A DNA stretch of 7,126 nt from Tenericutes bacterium ADurb.BinA155 (GCA_002068375.1 MVZL01000062.1:1-7126); one strand, 5' to 3'. Positions 1-6,045 are shown, counted from the stretch's first letter. Program-made: numbers and translations. Notes: generated by a model from the sequence alone, not told the origin.

Positions 1-643
1 TGTCCCGGAAACGTTTGATCTCTTTTAAGGCGGCCCGTTGCATATAGTTCGGATGGATCGGACGGTTATCTTCCGGATCGACCAAGTCCATATCCCAGGA
101 CTCGATCGCGTATTCCAAATGAATCGTGTACTTTTTGATGATGTCACGGGTTAAGGGGTTCGTCTTATCCCAGAGATGGTCAAACTCCTCTTTGATCTGC
201 AAGAAGACCGGATCGGAGGAACCTGCGCTCACGGCGAGATCCCATTCCATATTCTTTAGTAAAGCGAAGCGGGTGATGTTCGAGGAACCGATGACGATTT
301 CTTGATAGTCCCCACGGTCGAAAAGATAGCCTTTGGTGTGAAAGCCATTATCGTCGAAGCTATTGAAATCCAAATGGCATTCGAAATTAGGATAACGTTC
401 CTGCAAAGAAAGGAAGCGCTCAAGCGAACTGATATCGGTGAAGTTCTGATAGGTCGAGGTGAGAATCCGGCCATGAACGCCCCGTTTTAAAGCATTTTCA
501 ATGTCGTCATAAAGAAGGACGAGGCCAGCGACTTTAATGAACGAGACCGAAAAATCAAAGCCTTTGCAGACATGAAGTTCGGTTTTGATTTTGTCGAGGA
601 ACCGGACATCCGAGTAGTTGGTGAAGAACTGCTGGTCATCCAT
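1..643 (-). CDS. PLD (HKD)-domain nuclease fused to a superfamily 2 helicase, N-terminal 214 residues only (runs off the left edge)
   Basis: Reading the minus strand from the ATG at 643-641 gives an open frame of 214 codons with no stop before the window edge. Residues 1-165 look like a phospholipase-D-type nuclease domain: the HxK motif is His102-Thr-Lys104 (HTKGYLFD), followed by IGSSNIT at 118-124, the G-S-x-N signature of this fold. Such single-motif PLD domains normally act on nucleic acid as dimers or paired half-sites. Residues 197-205 (HPNYMQRAA) match the Q-motif-like entry of DEAD/DEAH superfamily 2 helicases, so the missing part is probably the helicase motor, as in DUF3427-type proteins of about 900-1000 residues. 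An in-frame TAA lies five codons upstream (plus-strand 656-658), so this ATG is the only likely start. It has no visible Shine-Dalgarno sequence. It is transcribed divergently from the helicase-nuclease operon. The PLD call is firm by motif; the helicase part is inferred from a short tail. Confidence 0.85.
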   Translation of the reverse strand, partial: MDDQQFFTNYSDVRFLDKIKTELHVCKGFDFSVSFIKVAGLVLLYDDIENALKRGVHGRILTSTYQNFTDISSLERFLSLQERYPNFECHLDFNSFDDNGFHTKGYLFDRGDYQEIVIGSSNITRFALLKNMEWDLAVSAGSSDPVFLQIKEEFDHLWDKTNPLTRDIIKKYTIHLEYAIESWDMDLVDPEDNRPIHPNYMQRAALKEIKRFRD

Positions 644-652
644 ATTAGGAAT

Positions 653-667
653 AGCTTAGCAGCTTAG
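653..667. repeat. Short tandem direct repeat AGCTTAG x2 in the divergent promoter region
   Basis: AGCTTAG occurs at 653-659 and again at 661-667, an 8-base period, between the divergent starts. It lies 10-24 bases upstream of the minus-strand ATG. It could be a protein-binding site over the start of the PLD-helicase message, or chance; there is nothing else to decide it. Confidence 0.3.
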
Positions 668-699
668 AGTATCTTTTTACAGATCGCCTTTTTTCTTAG

Positions 700-713
700 A
701 TGGCTTTTGCCAT
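700..713. repeat. Perfect inverted repeat ATGGC-TTTT-GCCAT overlapping a -35 element
   Basis: A 5-bp perfect inverted repeat with a 4-base spacer. It covers the ATG at 700 that opens the longest form of the helicase frame, and its right arm overlaps the candidate -35 box at 707-712. It could be a small operator. The size is modest, so chance is possible. Confidence 0.3.
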
Positions 714-735
714 ATTGATAGAAAACTCTTACAAT
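707..735 (+). promoter_or_regulatory. Sigma-70-type promoter for the helicase-nuclease operon
   Basis: TTGCCA at 707-712 (5 of 6 to TTGACA) and TACAAT at 730-735 (5 of 6 to TATAAT) are separated by exactly 17 bases. Transcription would begin near 742, only about six bases before the ATG at 748 and well after the ATG at 700. This decides the helicase start in favour of 748 and implies an almost leaderless message. Neither ATG has a Shine-Dalgarno sequence, which agrees with that reading. Prediction from sequence only. Confidence 0.55.
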
Positions 736-747
736 ACCAATTTAGAA

Positions 748-3700
748 ATGAATAGCATTGCTCGCGAAATCTCCAGCTCGATCAAAGAGGGAAAATGGCT
801 GGCAATCACTTACGAGAACCTTAAAGAAGGAAGGGACACCTCTTTTTGGTGTGCCATTTCCGATGCCGATGCGAAGTCCAAAGTTTTGACTGCCGATATC
901 TTCAACTCGGAGAAAAGCAGCTCGGCCTTGCTATCGACCCGACTTCATTTTGAGAGGATCAAAAGCGCGACGGTTATCGACTTTTCAAATTATGATGTTC
1001 CGACTGCACTGATTGAAAAACTCGAGAAAAATCCTGTCGATTTTGATTGGCTTCACTTCGAGAACTTTAACAACAATATTCTGATGTACCTTCAGGATTG
1101 CAACCGCCTTGACAACGACCCCTTTCAGAAAAACTATGCGATGCTTCCCGGGATCGACTTTCATCTTCTTAAGGAAAACAAAACCCTTGAACTATCCGAC
1201 GATCAGATCCAAGAAATCGTGAAAGCCATTTACTTCAACGATCTGAAGAGGTTCAACAACGCCTCAAACGAGATGGCGCTATCCGCTCTCTCAATTGATT
1301 CCGCGGGTAAGAAGTTTGTCGTCGCCTATTACACCGTCTGCTTTAATCCCTCCAAGCGATCCTTGAATTTGGTTGGTGGAATTCACTTCAATAACACCTT
1401 CCTGATTGACGGAATCCGCCATTCGCTCAGCCAATATCTTGACTTCACTCCTGAGGAATTCATGGATGCTTTCAAGAAGGACCCGGTCGGGACCACTCAA
1501 ATTTTGAAAGAAGGTTTGAATGGTGGAGAAGTGGTGAACACCCGGCCCGATTTCATGATTCTGGAACGAGACATGACCATTAATTTGGCCGAATTGTTCG
1601 AGACTCTCGAAAACAAGCGAGAAAAGGGAACGCTTAACGTTCCGGTCAAAGCCTTTTTTGGTGATATCTCCGTGAAAAATAATGGTCGGAAAGAGCCGGC
1701 CATTGTCATATACGATAAGCGGATTAACATCGATCAGATGAGGGTTCTCTACAATGCGATGAAGAACCCGGTTACCTATGTCCAAGGGCCGCCTGGAACC
1801 GGGAAAACCCAGACCTTATTTAATGTTTTGGTTTCGGCTTATTTTAACGAGAAGACCGTTTTGGTTTGCTCGATGAACAACAAGCCGGTCGATGGCATTA
1901 TTGAGAAACTTGTTTTTAAGCACAAAGACGAGAAAATTCCTTTCCCATTTTTGCGATTGGGTAATAAGCCCGAGGTGGCAAAAGCCACACTGCGGATTCG
2001 TTCTGACTTCGAGACGAAGTTTAAAGGGACACCTAATTTCACAAAGATCGCGGACATCAAAGCCCAGGAAACGGCCAAAAACGCCGAGCTCGTTGGACTT
2101 TTGACCAAGTATGAACAAAGAAAAGCGATCGAGGACAATATTGAACGAGCGGAAAAAATGGCTCGCTGCCTCGACAAGCCCGATGATCGTTTAAACCACG
2201 AAATCGATCTTCTCAAAGAAGAACTTAGTTCGGTTCCGCCAGTTACCAATGAACAGGTTCTCACTCTTTTCTCCGCCGCCAGCGAAAACCCACGTTACTT
2301 AACTTACCTTTATTTCTCCTCAATCGCTCGTCTAAGCCGGCTGCAACAGCCCAAATATAACGAGCTTCGCCAAATCGTCAATGTTGTGGACGATGGGGCC
2401 AGAGCTGACCAGTTCAATCATTGGATTTCGGATGATGCCAACGTTCGACTCCTTGTGGATGTCTATCCTCTTATTTTCACGACGAACGTTTCAGCAAACC
2501 GCCTTGGCACCGGAGATTTTATGTTCGACTTGACCGTCATGGATGAGGCCGGCCAATGCGATATTGCAAAGTCTCTTATTCCGATCGCCCGAGGAAACGC
2601 TTTGTTACTTGTCGGGGACAAAGACCAGCTTCAGCCCGTCGTTATTCTTGATCCGGCCGTGGATGAAAAACTTAGAGACAAATACCATGTTGGCCACGCT
2701 TACGATTACATCCAAAATTCCATCATCACTTTGATGGAGAACGCGGATAACATTTCAAAACGCATCATGCTTTCTTACCATTACAGGTGCGGCCGGAAGA
2801 TTATTGCGTTTTCCAATGAATACTTTTATGGAAAATCTTTAAAACTGGGCTCAGCAAATGGCGAAGGCTACCTGGCGCTCGAAGACGTTCATAATGGAAC
2901 GAAAACCACCCGCAATGAATGCTACGATGAAGCCAAAGCAATTGTGAACTTCGTTGCACGAAATCACATTACCGAAACCGTTATTATTACTCCCTTCTTA
3001 GCCCAGCAGCGGTTGATCAACCGGATGCTCACTGAAGCCGGGGTGAAAGACGTTCAGGCTTCGACAATCCACTCGGTCCAAGGGGCCGAACAAAAATCCG
3101 TCATTATTTCACCGGCGGTGTCTCCTCGAACCTCTGAGCGAACCTTTGAATGGCTTGCTTCGCACAAAGAGATTGCCAACGTTGCCGTTACAAGGGCTCA
3201 AGATAACTTGCTTGTTTTTGGCGATTCGGAAGCCATCAAAAAAATGAGCGAAAAGAAAGATAATGTTTGGAACCAGCTCCTTAATTACACTCGGAAAAAT
3301 GGAGACTATAAAGTAGTTCCTCCATCTTCTGACACCCCAACAATTGGGAAAAGTAATGGCTCGTTAAACGAGGATGAATTCTTTAAGACCATGGCTCAGC
3401 TTTGCTCCGTTGGGAAAAATCACCGGATCGAAAGAAACGTGATGGTAAAAGACGCCTTCCCCGACGATACCGAGCTTGCCTCTTCAAAGCAAGAATTCGA
3501 TTTGCTGCTCTATCAGAAACGTTCCTTCTTCCGCCCCGAACGTTTGGTTATGGCGTTTGAGGTCAATGGTGGCGAGCATAATGGAGATCCTTATCGTGAA
3601 CGGCTAGACCAGATCAAACGCGAACTTTGTCAAAAGCGAGGTGTCACCTTGGTTACAATCGACAACGGAACGGTCAAGGATTATGAATGCCTACGTGAAA

Positions 3701-3750
3701 TGATTCTCAAGTTCAACCATCAAAAGTATGAGCAGCTGCCTCTTTTCTAA
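748..3750 (+). CDS. Superfamily 1 (Upf1-like, COG1112-type) helicase with C-terminal PD-(D/E)XK-like nuclease domain
   Basis: A 1000-residue protein counted from Met at 748. Residues 1-75 (EGKWLAITYEN onward) resemble a small WYL/SH3-like beta barrel. Motor motifs in order: Walker A GPPGTGKT at 347-354; VCSMNNKPVD just after, typical of COG1112 proteins; Walker B MDEAGQ at 598-603; GDKDQLQP at 623-630; YHYRC at 677-681; TIHSVQGAE at 773-781; VTRAQ at 814-818. A charged helical insertion lies between motifs Ia and II. The last ~120 residues look like a DUF2726/Vsr-like nuclease: EFD at 916-918, EVNGGEH at 938-944, and D954-x-x-K957. It probably unwinds and cuts nucleic acid. The frame opens at 700 directly after a TAG, but the promoter at 707-735 and the usual family N-terminus (IAREI..SIKEGKWL) favour 748. 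First gene of a two-gene operon, divergent from the PLD gene. Helicase class is secure, nuclease probable, target unknown. Confidence 0.9.
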   Translation: MNSIAREISSSIKEGKWLAITYENLKEGRDTSFWCAISDADAKSKVLTADIFNSEKSSSALLSTRLHFERIKSATVIDFSNYDVPTALIEKLEKNPVDFDWLHFENFNNNILMYLQDCNRLDNDPFQKNYAMLPGIDFHLLKENKTLELSDDQIQEIVKAIYFNDLKRFNNASNEMALSALSIDSAGKKFVVAYYTVCFNPSKRSLNLVGGIHFNNTFLIDGIRHSLSQYLDFTPEEFMDAFKKDPVGTTQILKEGLNGGEVVNTRPDFMILERDMTINLAELFETLENKREKGTLNVPVKAFFGDISVKNNGRKEPAIVIYDKRINIDQMRVLYNAMKNPVTYVQGPPGTGKTQTLFNVLVSAYFNEKTVLVCSMNNKPVDGIIEKLVFKHKDEKIPFPFLRLGNKPEVAKATLRIRSDFETKFKGTPNFTKIADIKAQETAKNAELVGLLTKYEQRKAIEDNIERAEKMARCLDKPDDRLNHEIDLLKEELSSVPPVTNEQVLTLFSAASENPRYLTYLYFSSIARLSRLQQPKYNELRQIVNVVDDGARADQFNHWISDDANVRLLVDVYPLIFTTNVSANRLGTGDFMFDLTVMDEAGQCDIAKSLIPIARGNALLLVGDKDQLQPVVILDPAVDEKLRDKYHVGHAYDYIQNSIITLMENADNISKRIMLSYHYRCGRKIIAFSNEYFYGKSLKLGSANGEGYLALEDVHNGTKTTRNECYDEAKAIVNFVARNHITETVIITPFLAQQRLINRMLTEAGVKDVQASTIHSVQGAEQKSVIISPAVSPRTSERTFEWLASHKEIANVAVTRAQDNLLVFGDSEAIKKMSEKKDNVWNQLLNYTRKNGDYKVVPPSSDTPTIGKSNGSLNEDEFFKTMAQLCSVGKNHRIERNVMVKDAFPDDTELASSKQEFDLLLYQKRSFFRPERLVMAFEVNGGEHNGDPYRERLDQIKRELCQKRGVTLVTIDNGTVKDYECLREMILKFNHQKYEQLPLF

Positions 3751-3756
3751 AAAGAG
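3751..3756 (+). promoter_or_regulatory. Ribosome binding site of the GIY-YIG gene
   Basis: AAAGAG, one mismatch to AAGGAG, begins directly after the helicase TAA and lies nine bases before the ATG at 3766. It fixes this start and supports translation from a shared message. No promoter fits in the 15-base gap. Confidence 0.5.
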
Positions 3757-3765
3757 AATTAAACC

Positions 3766-5031
3766 ATGCCTCGATTTGGAATCAAAACATCCCTGCTAAA
3801 AGCCGCGGCCGCCGGTCGCGCATACGAAAGGCGCAAAGACGCGGAACGTCTTATTGGTGAAAACTCAGGGCTTTCCGCCAAAGAAGAGCCAACTTATGAA
3901 TTGCTATCGGTTGACTTCAATGCCAAAACGCGAGCAGCCTCCGTTCTTTTCGAAGAGACGACTCGATACCGTACCATTGAACGTTATGTGACCCAGAACT
4001 ATACCCGTTATCCGGTTTATTCGGATTGGAAGAGTAAAACCAAGCAGATCACGAAATCGATTCGGCTGACGAACGAAGCCCTTGAAGAGCTTGAAGGCAA
4101 CCCCGATCCTCTTTTATCCGAATTCGCTTTTGATATCGTCGCTCAAATCGATGACGAGTCTCTCTATCCCTCGTGGTTTAACCGTATTTTGGTAAAAGAA
4201 GACGCTGACGATCAAAGAAAGAACCTTGATTCCAGGCGCAAGGTAGCGGAAGAAGCGCATAACAACCGCCTTGCCTCGATTGAAAAGGAAGTCTCTGAAA
4301 ACAACCGCTTACTTTCAATCAACCAGTCCAATGTAGCAACGGCTGAAAAGCGGTTGACTTATTTCCGGAACAAGGTCGAAAAGATCGATCGATATCATCA
4401 CTCCGTCTTCCTTGATATCATCACTTTCTCAATTCATTGGTTTTTAAGGCGCCCGGCTCGTCGGAACAAATACGTTAATTGGATCACTATTTTCGAAAAG
4501 ACACGTGACTCGAGCCAGGCTGAGATTTCGCGTCTCGCCGTGCGAAACGCCGAATGTTCGCAATCCCAAGTCCAAGAAGAAGTCGCTTATCAAAAGCTCA
4601 CCCGTTCTTTTGACCGCGAGGGAAAAAACATTGATTCCGAAGAGTCCGCTCGGTATCCCAAGATACAGATGCTTAATACCGAGGTTGAAAATACGGGAGA
4701 ATGGATTCCTCTTGGCTCAATCTCCGGTTTAAATCCACAGAAAATCATTGGCGTTTATTTGATTCATAATCGAAAAAATGGCCGCTTTTATGTTGGCCAA
4801 TCCAAAGATGTTATGAAACGCTTAAAACAGCATTTTGACGGGACGATTCCAAAGAATCAGATTTTCGCTGAGGATTATTACTCAACGGAGAAGTCTGAAC
4901 GGGAATCCTTGTTTGAAGTGCAGATTCTTCCTCTGAAAACTAAAGACGAACTTGATCGGACCGAAAAAGAATACATTGAAACCCTTCACGCCAATACGAC
5001 GGGATACAACAAGACCAGCGGCAATTCTTGA
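3766..5031 (+). CDS. Coiled-coil protein with C-terminal GIY-YIG nuclease domain
   Basis: A 421-residue protein. Residues 326-421 form a GIY-YIG domain: G329-V-Y331 stands for GIY and Y342-V-G344 for YIG, with the catalytic arginine in KRLKQH at R352, the metal-binding glutamate in the LDRTEKEYI helix at E400, and the closing GYN at 413-415. All key positions are present, so it should be an active single-strand nicking nuclease. The first ~320 residues match nothing I recognise. Residues about 146-210 are a highly charged coiled coil, followed by a hydrophobic/basic stretch (residues 213-235, with WFLRRPARRNK) and a second helical segment to about 295. This part may mediate oligomerisation or contact with the helicase. 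The start follows the helicase stop by 15 bases with a fair ribosome binding site, so the two are very likely co-transcribed. It stops at TGA, with T-rich DNA after it. Function beyond nuclease is unknown; defence is inferred from the neighbours. Confidence 0.85.
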   Translation: MPRFGIKTSLLKAAAAGRAYERRKDAERLIGENSGLSAKEEPTYELLSVDFNAKTRAASVLFEETTRYRTIERYVTQNYTRYPVYSDWKSKTKQITKSIRLTNEALEELEGNPDPLLSEFAFDIVAQIDDESLYPSWFNRILVKEDADDQRKNLDSRRKVAEEAHNNRLASIEKEVSENNRLLSINQSNVATAEKRLTYFRNKVEKIDRYHHSVFLDIITFSIHWFLRRPARRNKYVNWITIFEKTRDSSQAEISRLAVRNAECSQSQVQEEVAYQKLTRSFDREGKNIDSEESARYPKIQMLNTEVENTGEWIPLGSISGLNPQKIIGVYLIHNRKNGRFYVGQSKDVMKRLKQHFDGTIPKNQIFAEDYYSTEKSERESLFEVQILPLKTKDELDRTEKEYIETLHANTTGYNKTSGNS

Positions 5032-5041
5032 GAATGCCTTT

Positions 5042-5069
5042 TGAGAACAAAATCTCATGCCTGTTTTTT
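5042..5069 (+). terminator. Weak candidate terminator after the GIY-YIG gene
   Basis: TGAGA (5042-5046) and TCTCA (5053-5057) can form a 5-bp stem with a 6-base loop; six T residues follow at 5064-5069 and another run of six at about 5074. The stem is short and AT-rich, with six bases between it and the first T-run, so termination would be inefficient. An overlapping TTTTG-AGAA-CAAAA hairpin competes. Listed because the operon should end here and nothing better is visible. Confidence 0.3.
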
Positions 5070-5093
5070 ACGATTTTTTGTGGCCTTCGGGGC

Positions 5094-5128
5094 AGGAAAT
5101 AAGGCGAGCTGATCTCACGAGATTTCCT
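5094..5128. repeat. Nested inverted repeats in the 5032-5209 gap
   Basis: AGGAAAT at 5094-5100 and ATTTCCT at 5122-5128 are perfect complements. Inside and partly overlapping them is ATCTC-AC-GAGAT at 5112-5123, a compact operator-like dyad. No T-run follows, so a terminator is unlikely. It sits about 70 bases upstream of the -10 of the next gene and could be a binding site. Confidence 0.35.
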
Positions 5129-5194
5129 TCCCCTCCGGCGCTAAAAGAGATCCCTTACGCTTAAATATTTCTTTATTCTTTCCATTCAAACGCG

Positions 5195-5200
5195 GATAAT
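5195..5200 (+). promoter_or_regulatory. Candidate -10 element directly before a secreted-protein gene
   Basis: GATAAT (5 of 6 to TATAAT) ends nine bases before the ATG at 5210, which puts the transcript start at about 5207 and gives a leaderless message. No Shine-Dalgarno sequence is present, which fits. The -35 region at 17 bases (TTTATT) is poor, so this is tentative. Confidence 0.35.
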
Positions 5201-5209
5201 AACGCCATT

Positions 5210-5773
5210 ATGACAAAGAAGGTATTCGGGGGCTACGTCTTTGCTTTAGCAGCGTCTTTAGGCTTAGTGATCGCCAGCGTGATTCTCGGTCATGAGGGCT
5301 TTGCCTTTAAGGCCGATATCGGAAGTGGAGAGAGCTTTTCCTATACGGTTTTAGCAAGCGAGATCCCTAATGGATCGAAGACTCGGACCTTTGTTAATGG
5401 CAGTGGTCTCTCTACCGGGACCTTATCTTTCTCTTCATCCCAAAATGGATCGAGTTTTGTCTTAGAAGGGACGGCGAAGACAGAGGCCCACATGATCTTC
5501 ACCCAGACGGTGAACACCAACTTTACCTTCACGATGCTTACCTTGGATGGTCTCAACGCCTCGGTGGACAGCGGGTATATCGTTTGGCAAGGGGTCGAAA
5601 GTTCCCAAACCGCCACAGTCTCTTTTGCCGCCATTGGAGGGCTATCTCCGGAAGCGAACATGTTATCTGCTCCGACGAGCGAACACCCCACCTACAAATT
5701 CAAAGGTTTTGATCTTGTCGCCAACTCTCAATTAGTCTTCTCTTCCCTTAGTATCGTCTTCACCTGCGACTAG
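5210..5773 (+). CDS. Small secreted or surface protein of unknown function, Cys near the C-terminus
   Basis: A 187-residue protein. Lys3-Lys4 precede a hydrophobic segment at about 6-27, followed by candidate signal peptidase I sites after Ala32 or Ala35. The mature part is rich in Ser, Thr, Asn and Gly with alternating hydrophobic residues, as in an extracellular beta sandwich, and has no enzymatic motif I can see. It ends SLSIVFTCD. The only cysteine is residue 186. The ending resembles that of the next gene (GLTVNFAC), so the two are probably members of one diverged family, although their signal peptides differ. There is no Shine-Dalgarno sequence; a -10 box nine bases before the ATG suggests leaderless translation. 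A strong terminator follows. It reads the same way as the two neighbouring secreted-protein genes, but its own terminator makes it a separate transcription unit. Function unknown. Confidence 0.75.
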   Translation: MTKKVFGGYVFALAASLGLVIASVILGHEGFAFKADIGSGESFSYTVLASEIPNGSKTRTFVNGSGLSTGTLSFSSSQNGSSFVLEGTAKTEAHMIFTQTVNTNFTFTMLTLDGLNASVDSGYIVWQGVESSQTATVSFAAIGGLSPEANMLSAPTSEHPTYKFKGFDLVANSQLVFSSLSIVFTCD

Positions 5774-5802
5774 GCCCTTTTCTCCTCTTTCTTTCGTTTC
5801 CT

Positions 5803-5825
5803 AATCGGGGTCATCCCCGATTTTT
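5803..5825 (+). terminator. Rho-independent terminator of the first secreted-protein gene
   Basis: AATCGGGG (5803-5810) pairs perfectly with CCCCGATT (5815-5822) around a TCAT loop, with the T-run at 5821-5825 directly following. It lies 30 bases after the TAG of the gene ending at 5773. Confidence 0.85.
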
Positions 5826-5858
5826 AATATCCCCTTGCAATTTTTCATCTTTCTACGT

Positions 5859-5890
5859 TCCCACGCGAGAAATGACCCTTTTGGGTGGGA
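5859..5890. repeat. Overlapping alternative hairpins upstream of the paralogue pair
   Basis: TCCCAC (5859-5864) can pair with GTGGGA (5885-5890), while ACCC (5875-5878) can pair with GGGT (5883-5886) across four T. The two hairpins share bases 5885-5886 and so exclude each other. They lie upstream of the predicted promoter at 5927-5954, so they would matter in RNA only if transcription starts earlier. Confidence 0.3.
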
Positions 5891-5904
5891 TGGAAACGCT
5901 TTCA
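5891..5904. promoter_or_regulatory. LacI/CcpA-type (cre-like) operator
   Basis: TGGAAACGCTTTCA matches the catabolite-responsive consensus TGWNANCGNTNWCA at all but one position (G instead of W at position 3); the reverse complement TGAAAGCGTTTCCA fits equally well. The central CG and flanking A/T triplets are typical of LacI-family binding sites. Its centre is about 63 bases before the predicted transcript start, the kind of position from which CcpA activates. The regulator itself is not in the window. Confidence 0.45.
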
Positions 5905-5905
5905 T

Positions 5906-5924
5906 GAAAGTTTCCGAAACTTTC
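5906..5924. promoter_or_regulatory. Perfect 9-1-9 dyad, probable operator
   Basis: GAAAGTTTC and GAAACTTTC are exact reverse complements around a single C. The site overlaps a 12-base palindrome, CTTTCATGAAAG (5899-5910), and ends two bases before the candidate -35 box at 5927. A bound dimer here would sit against RNA polymerase. No known regulator motif is recognised. Confidence 0.5.
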
Positions 5925-5926
5925 GC

Positions 5927-5954
5927 TTGAAGTGGGGGTTAATCCGACTAGGAT
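5927..5954 (+). promoter_or_regulatory. Candidate promoter of the second secreted-protein gene
   Basis: TTGAAG (5927-5932) and TAGGAT (5949-5954), each 4 of 6 to consensus, lie 16 bases apart. The start would fall near 5960-5962, inside the left arm of the inverted repeat that follows. The boxes are weak, as expected for a promoter that relies on an activator; the two operator-like sites lie just upstream. Confidence 0.4.
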
Positions 5955-5956
5955 TG

Positions 5957-6017
5957 CACGCGTAGGCCCGCTGATTCCTTGAGTCATATGCACCGAAGAA
6001 TCCCGCGCCTACGCGTG
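5957..6017 (+). promoter_or_regulatory. 5'-leader stem-loop with 11-bp arms
   Basis: CACGCGTAGGC (5957-5967) and GCCTACGCGTG (6007-6017) are perfect complements. In RNA the stem can extend outward by one G-U and one U-A pair. The 39-base interior can form a further GATTC/GAATC stem (5973-5977 with 5998-6002). There is no T-run after it, so it is not a terminator. It ends 13 bases before the ribosome binding site and leaves that site free. It could be a 5' stabilising hairpin, a regulatory RNA element, or a large DNA operator. Confidence 0.6.
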
Positions 6018-6029
6018 TACCTAAATTAA

Positions 6030-6035
6030 AGGGAG
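6030..6035 (+). promoter_or_regulatory. Strong ribosome binding site of the second secreted-protein gene
   Basis: AGGGAG, containing a GGAG core, lies ten bases before the ATG at 6046. This contrasts with the genes starting at 643, 748 and 5210, which have no such site. Confidence 0.75.
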
Positions 6036-6045
6036 ATAACAAAAC

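Noticed and set aside
256..490. Two small open frames, one on each strand
   Set aside because: Both are out of frame with the PLD-helicase gene that covers this stretch, whose HxK and GSxN motifs lie here.
700..747. ATG at 700 as the helicase start
   Set aside because: It directly follows a stop, has no ribosome binding site, and lies upstream of the predicted RNA start near 742. The 16 extra residues do not resemble the usual family N-terminus.
1291..1785. Minus-strand open frames inside the helicase gene (164 codons and shorter ones up to 2264)
   Set aside because: The plus strand here encodes recognisable helicase sequence, including the residues leading into Walker A. The antisense products look random.
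5081..5093. UUCG-loop hairpin in GGCCTTCGGGGC
   Set aside because: Only two good pairs close the loop, so it is too small to support as a terminator or RNA element.
5029..5120. Mycoplasma-type code (TGA as Trp) extending the GIY-YIG protein
   Set aside because: The extension would follow the normal GYN ending of the domain, every Trp in the genes is TGG, and no gene has an internal TGA.
5957..6017. The inverted repeat as ends of a small mobile element
   Set aside because: The arms are only 39 bases apart, with no transposase and no target duplication visible. Its place between a promoter and a ribosome binding site fits a leader hairpin better.
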